Origin: Hyaloraphidium curvatum
Lineage: Eukaryota; Monoblepharomycota; Hyaloraphidiomycetes; Hyaloraphidiales; Hyaloraphidiaceae
Direction of reading: 5' to 3'
Length of the DNA: 64,000 nt
Assembly: GCA_025558095.1 (NCBI GenBank)
Contig: JAIVFI010000037.1
Span: 1-64,000 of the forward strand
In this document: positions 62,154 to 64,000 of the stretch, piece after piece
Position numbering within the stretch: position 1 is the stretch's first letter
Layout of the letters: every line of letters starts with the position of its first letter
The notes under the pieces: model-generated
Databases searched by the model: none
What the model was told of the DNA's origin: nothing
The model's input: the letters and a program-made list of their open reading frames with translations, nothing else
Translations under genes and position numbers: made by a program

Positions 62154-62219
62154 GACAAAGCTCTTGATCTAGTACACGAATGCAAAGCTGGCGGGGCGGC
62201 GCGCAAGGCCGCGGGTATC
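62154..62219. repeat. Right direct repeat flanking Sel1-kinase 4
   Basis: Copy of 59187-59250 (differences only in a few bases near the middle), 75 bases before the stop of the cyclin gene. Confidence 0.8.
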
Positions 62220-62293
62220 GCACCCCTCGAACGGGGGAGGTATGTACGGGTCCGAACGGTCCGACTGACGCGCCCCGTGCACGCTGCCACCGG

Positions 62294-63349
62294 TCACCAC
62301 ACGCCGTAGTCCAGCATCTCCAGCATCTCCCTCTCTGCGGTCCTCACCGCCTCGACGGGGAACCCCCCCGCCTCGGCAAACACCCGCAGCGGCGGCCCCC
62401 GCCCGTCCTCGGCAAACTTCCTCGCGAGCATGCACGAGACCACCATGACGAGGTAGTGCGTGCCCCACGAGGTGGAGGAGCGGCGCAGGCGGTCCGTCGA
62501 TGCGGGTGCGCTCGTTCCCCGGGGGTAGGCGGTGCCGGATTCGAGCTTTGCCCGCAGCCTGCGGACCAGCCCGCACGCGCGCCGCAGCACGCCGTCGTCC
62601 AGGCCCGCGGCGGCGGCCACCCTGTCCAGATAGCGGGCCAGCTTGTCCGCGTCGGCGTGTGCCCGCGCGAGGTGCAGCGCCAGGTCGTTTCCAGAAAGCA
62701 GCCGCGGACAGCCCGGGTGCGCGCAGGCGCCGAACCAGCAGAAGTGTGCCGCCTCGAGGCACTCTGCTAGTGCGTCCGCGGGGTCCGGCTGGCGGGCGAC
62801 GAGCGTGGCATCGGGGTCGTTGTCCGTTTCCGGCCACGCCGGCGGGCCCTTCCCGCCCGGCCACTCTGCCGGCTCCCCGCCCGGCGACGACGCCGCCGAG
62901 TCCGCGCAGTCCGCCGCGCCGCACGCGCCGCACTCGCCGCCGCAGCTCCCCCCCGACCCGTGGGTCCGGTGCAGCCCCGAGGTGCCCCCCTGCCCCGCCC
63001 ACTCCTCCTCCTCCCCCACGGCGGGCGCAGACAGCGCGCGTATCATCGCGCGCAGCTTCTCCGCCGTCGCCGCGGGCGGCGGGTACGCGGCGTCCATCTC
63101 CGACAGCAGGGCGGTCCGGTGCGACGTGCGCCGTTGGTGGGCGATCGGCCGACCGACGACCCAGGCTGGACCCTTGGCGGGGGGCGGCACGTCCGCCCCG
63201 ACCCTGCCTCCGTGCGGCCGCCCCCCAATAGCGCCCATCCCGCGGGAGGATGCGATCCCGACCTGGCTTGCGCCGACGAACCCCGCGGGCACCCCGCTGT
63301 CCGCGACCGTCGGCCGCCGACCGGCCGCCGTTCGGATCTTCCGCGACAT
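62294..63349 (-). CDS. Cyclin-like protein with C2H2-type finger
   Basis: One exon, 351 residues from the ATG at 63349 (an ATG or other start up to 63439 is possible). The C-terminal third is a cyclin box of the Pho80/PCL type: TSWGTHYLVMVVSCMLARKF, EDGRGPPLRVFAEAGG, VEAVRTAEREMLEMLDYGVW, which ends the protein just after the fifth helix. In front is ACAHPGCPRLLSGNDLALHL with a later H-x4-H, a plausible C2H2 zinc finger, and before it a Cys-rich stretch (CGGECGACGAADC). Cyclins of this type activate Pho85-like kinases in phosphate and cell-cycle control; the finger is an uncommon addition. The first 120 residues are disordered. Confidence 0.65.
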   Translation of the reverse strand: MSRKIRTAAGRRPTVADSGVPAGFVGASQVGIASSRGMGAIGGRPHGGRVGADVPPPAKGPAWVVGRPIAHQRRTSHRTALLSEMDAAYPPPAATAEKLRAMIRALSAPAVGEEEEWAGQGGTSGLHRTHGSGGSCGGECGACGAADCADSAASSPGGEPAEWPGGKGPPAWPETDNDPDATLVARQPDPADALAECLEAAHFCWFGACAHPGCPRLLSGNDLALHLARAHADADKLARYLDRVAAAAGLDDGVLRRACGLVRRLRAKLESGTAYPRGTSAPASTDRLRRSSTSWGTHYLVMVVSCMLARKFAEDGRGPPLRVFAEAGGFPVEAVRTAEREMLEMLDYGVW

Positions 63350-64000
63350 GAGCCTAATCCCATCGCGGCGGCATCCCGTCCCCACGCTCCTCCCCGCGCA
63401 TCCTCCACCGCCACGCACCGTCCCCGCCCATCCTTGCATTCACCCCGTTCGCCTCCCGGCTCCGTTTCCGGCCCCCGGTGCCGCCGATCCCGCGGCAGCC
63501 CGATGCGGTTGCTCCGCCCCTCCAGCCAGCACGATCCAACCGCCGTCGCCGCCCCTCCGCACGCCGCAGCCCCCGCCCCAAGCACCCTCCCCCGCGCACG
63601 GAAACGTGCTTCCGAACCCCCGCGGGGGCGCAGCGGGCGGTAGGTGAGGGTGGGGCGAGGGAATGACTAGGCAGCCGCGCCTGGACGGTCGGGCGGCAGC
63701 CGTCGCCTCACCGAACCTCCGCGGCACGGATCGCGACACGATTGTAGATCGCACGCCGGCCCCGCCTCCGCCCGTTCCAACGTGCCCGCGCCCGGACGTC
63801 CGGTCTACGCGGCGGAAGGACGTGCGGCGGATGAAGCCCTGCATCGTCACGAATACCACAGATACCCAGCCCGCACGCCCGTCTATCGCCTCCCGTCCCG
63901 TCCTGCCTCCCTTGCCGCCCCACAACGCTCCCACGCCCCCGCTCACGCCAGGACGCACCCCTTCGACCCCGTCAGCCATTGTCCCCCCCGAAAGCGAGCG
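63350..64000. other. Upstream region of the cyclin gene to window end
   Basis: Very GC- and CT-rich sequence with no recognisable gene on either strand; frames are open by composition only. Confidence 0.5.

Noticed and set aside
1-64000. Bacterial or plasmid origin suggested by high GC and MASE1, D-2-hydroxyacid dehydrogenase
   Set aside because: Spliceosomal introns are needed in more than a dozen genes, and COX12, PAC2-family, FATP and P450 genes with anchors are eukaryotic.

Overview
This window is nuclear DNA of a GC-rich eukaryote with compact genes. Most genes are split by short GT-AG introns (about 50-70 bases), and splicing restores continuous proteins in nearly every case. The gene set (fungal-type FAT1/FATP acyl-CoA synthetase, COX12, hybrid histidine kinase with a MASE1-like sensor, GT34 and GT10 glycosyltransferases, SLC16-like transporters, P450s, many MYND proteins, Sel1-repeat kinases) suggests a fungus, perhaps an early-diverging, chytrid-like one. 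That placement is inference; no rRNA or other marker is present. No tRNA, CRISPR array or autonomous transposon was recognised.

Layout. 1-8 kb: the 3' end of a Gfo/Idh/MocA-type oxidoreductase, then two decayed MYND paralogues pointing outward around a PAC2-family chaperone and a TMEM175-like channel, then an intact MYND gene. 8-14 kb: a rearranged patch with copies of a seven-pass membrane family, an inverted fragment of the same family, a duplicated 5' piece of the FATP gene and the FATP gene itself. 14-25 kb: a tandem duplication of the unit COX12 - Sel1/kinase - P450, in which one P450 and one COX12 survive only as fragments. 25-38 kb: a secreted Cys-rich protein, a probable mitochondrial helical protein, a PRISE-like reductase, an MFS transporter, MYND relics, a DUF2306-like protein, a thioesterase, a 7TM gene and a truncated D-2-hydroxyacid dehydrogenase. 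38-54 kb: a second P450, an unknown gene, a 7TM gene, a monocarboxylate-type transporter, a hybrid histidine kinase, a GT34-like enzyme with one frameshift, a broken 7TM gene, a MYND gene and an amine oxidase. 54-64 kb: a deleted Sel1/kinase pseudogene, a MYND gene, a GT10-like fucosyltransferase, an intact Sel1/kinase gene between direct repeats, and a C2H2-cyclin gene.

Three families dominate and show birth and death in progress: four Sel1-repeat/TKL-like kinase loci (three intact, one missing its N-lobe) sharing a conserved element about 110-120 bases upstream of each start; five 7TM loci plus one fragment, with a C-x-C-P-x3-C-x-G signature; and eight MYND loci (three intact, five degenerate). 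Single-copy housekeeping genes (PAC2, COX12, DUF2306, thioesterase) sit between them. The Sel1 kinases, the hybrid histidine kinase and the 7TM proteins together suggest a large, rapidly changing sensing and signalling repertoire, but no partnership between them can be shown from sequence alone.
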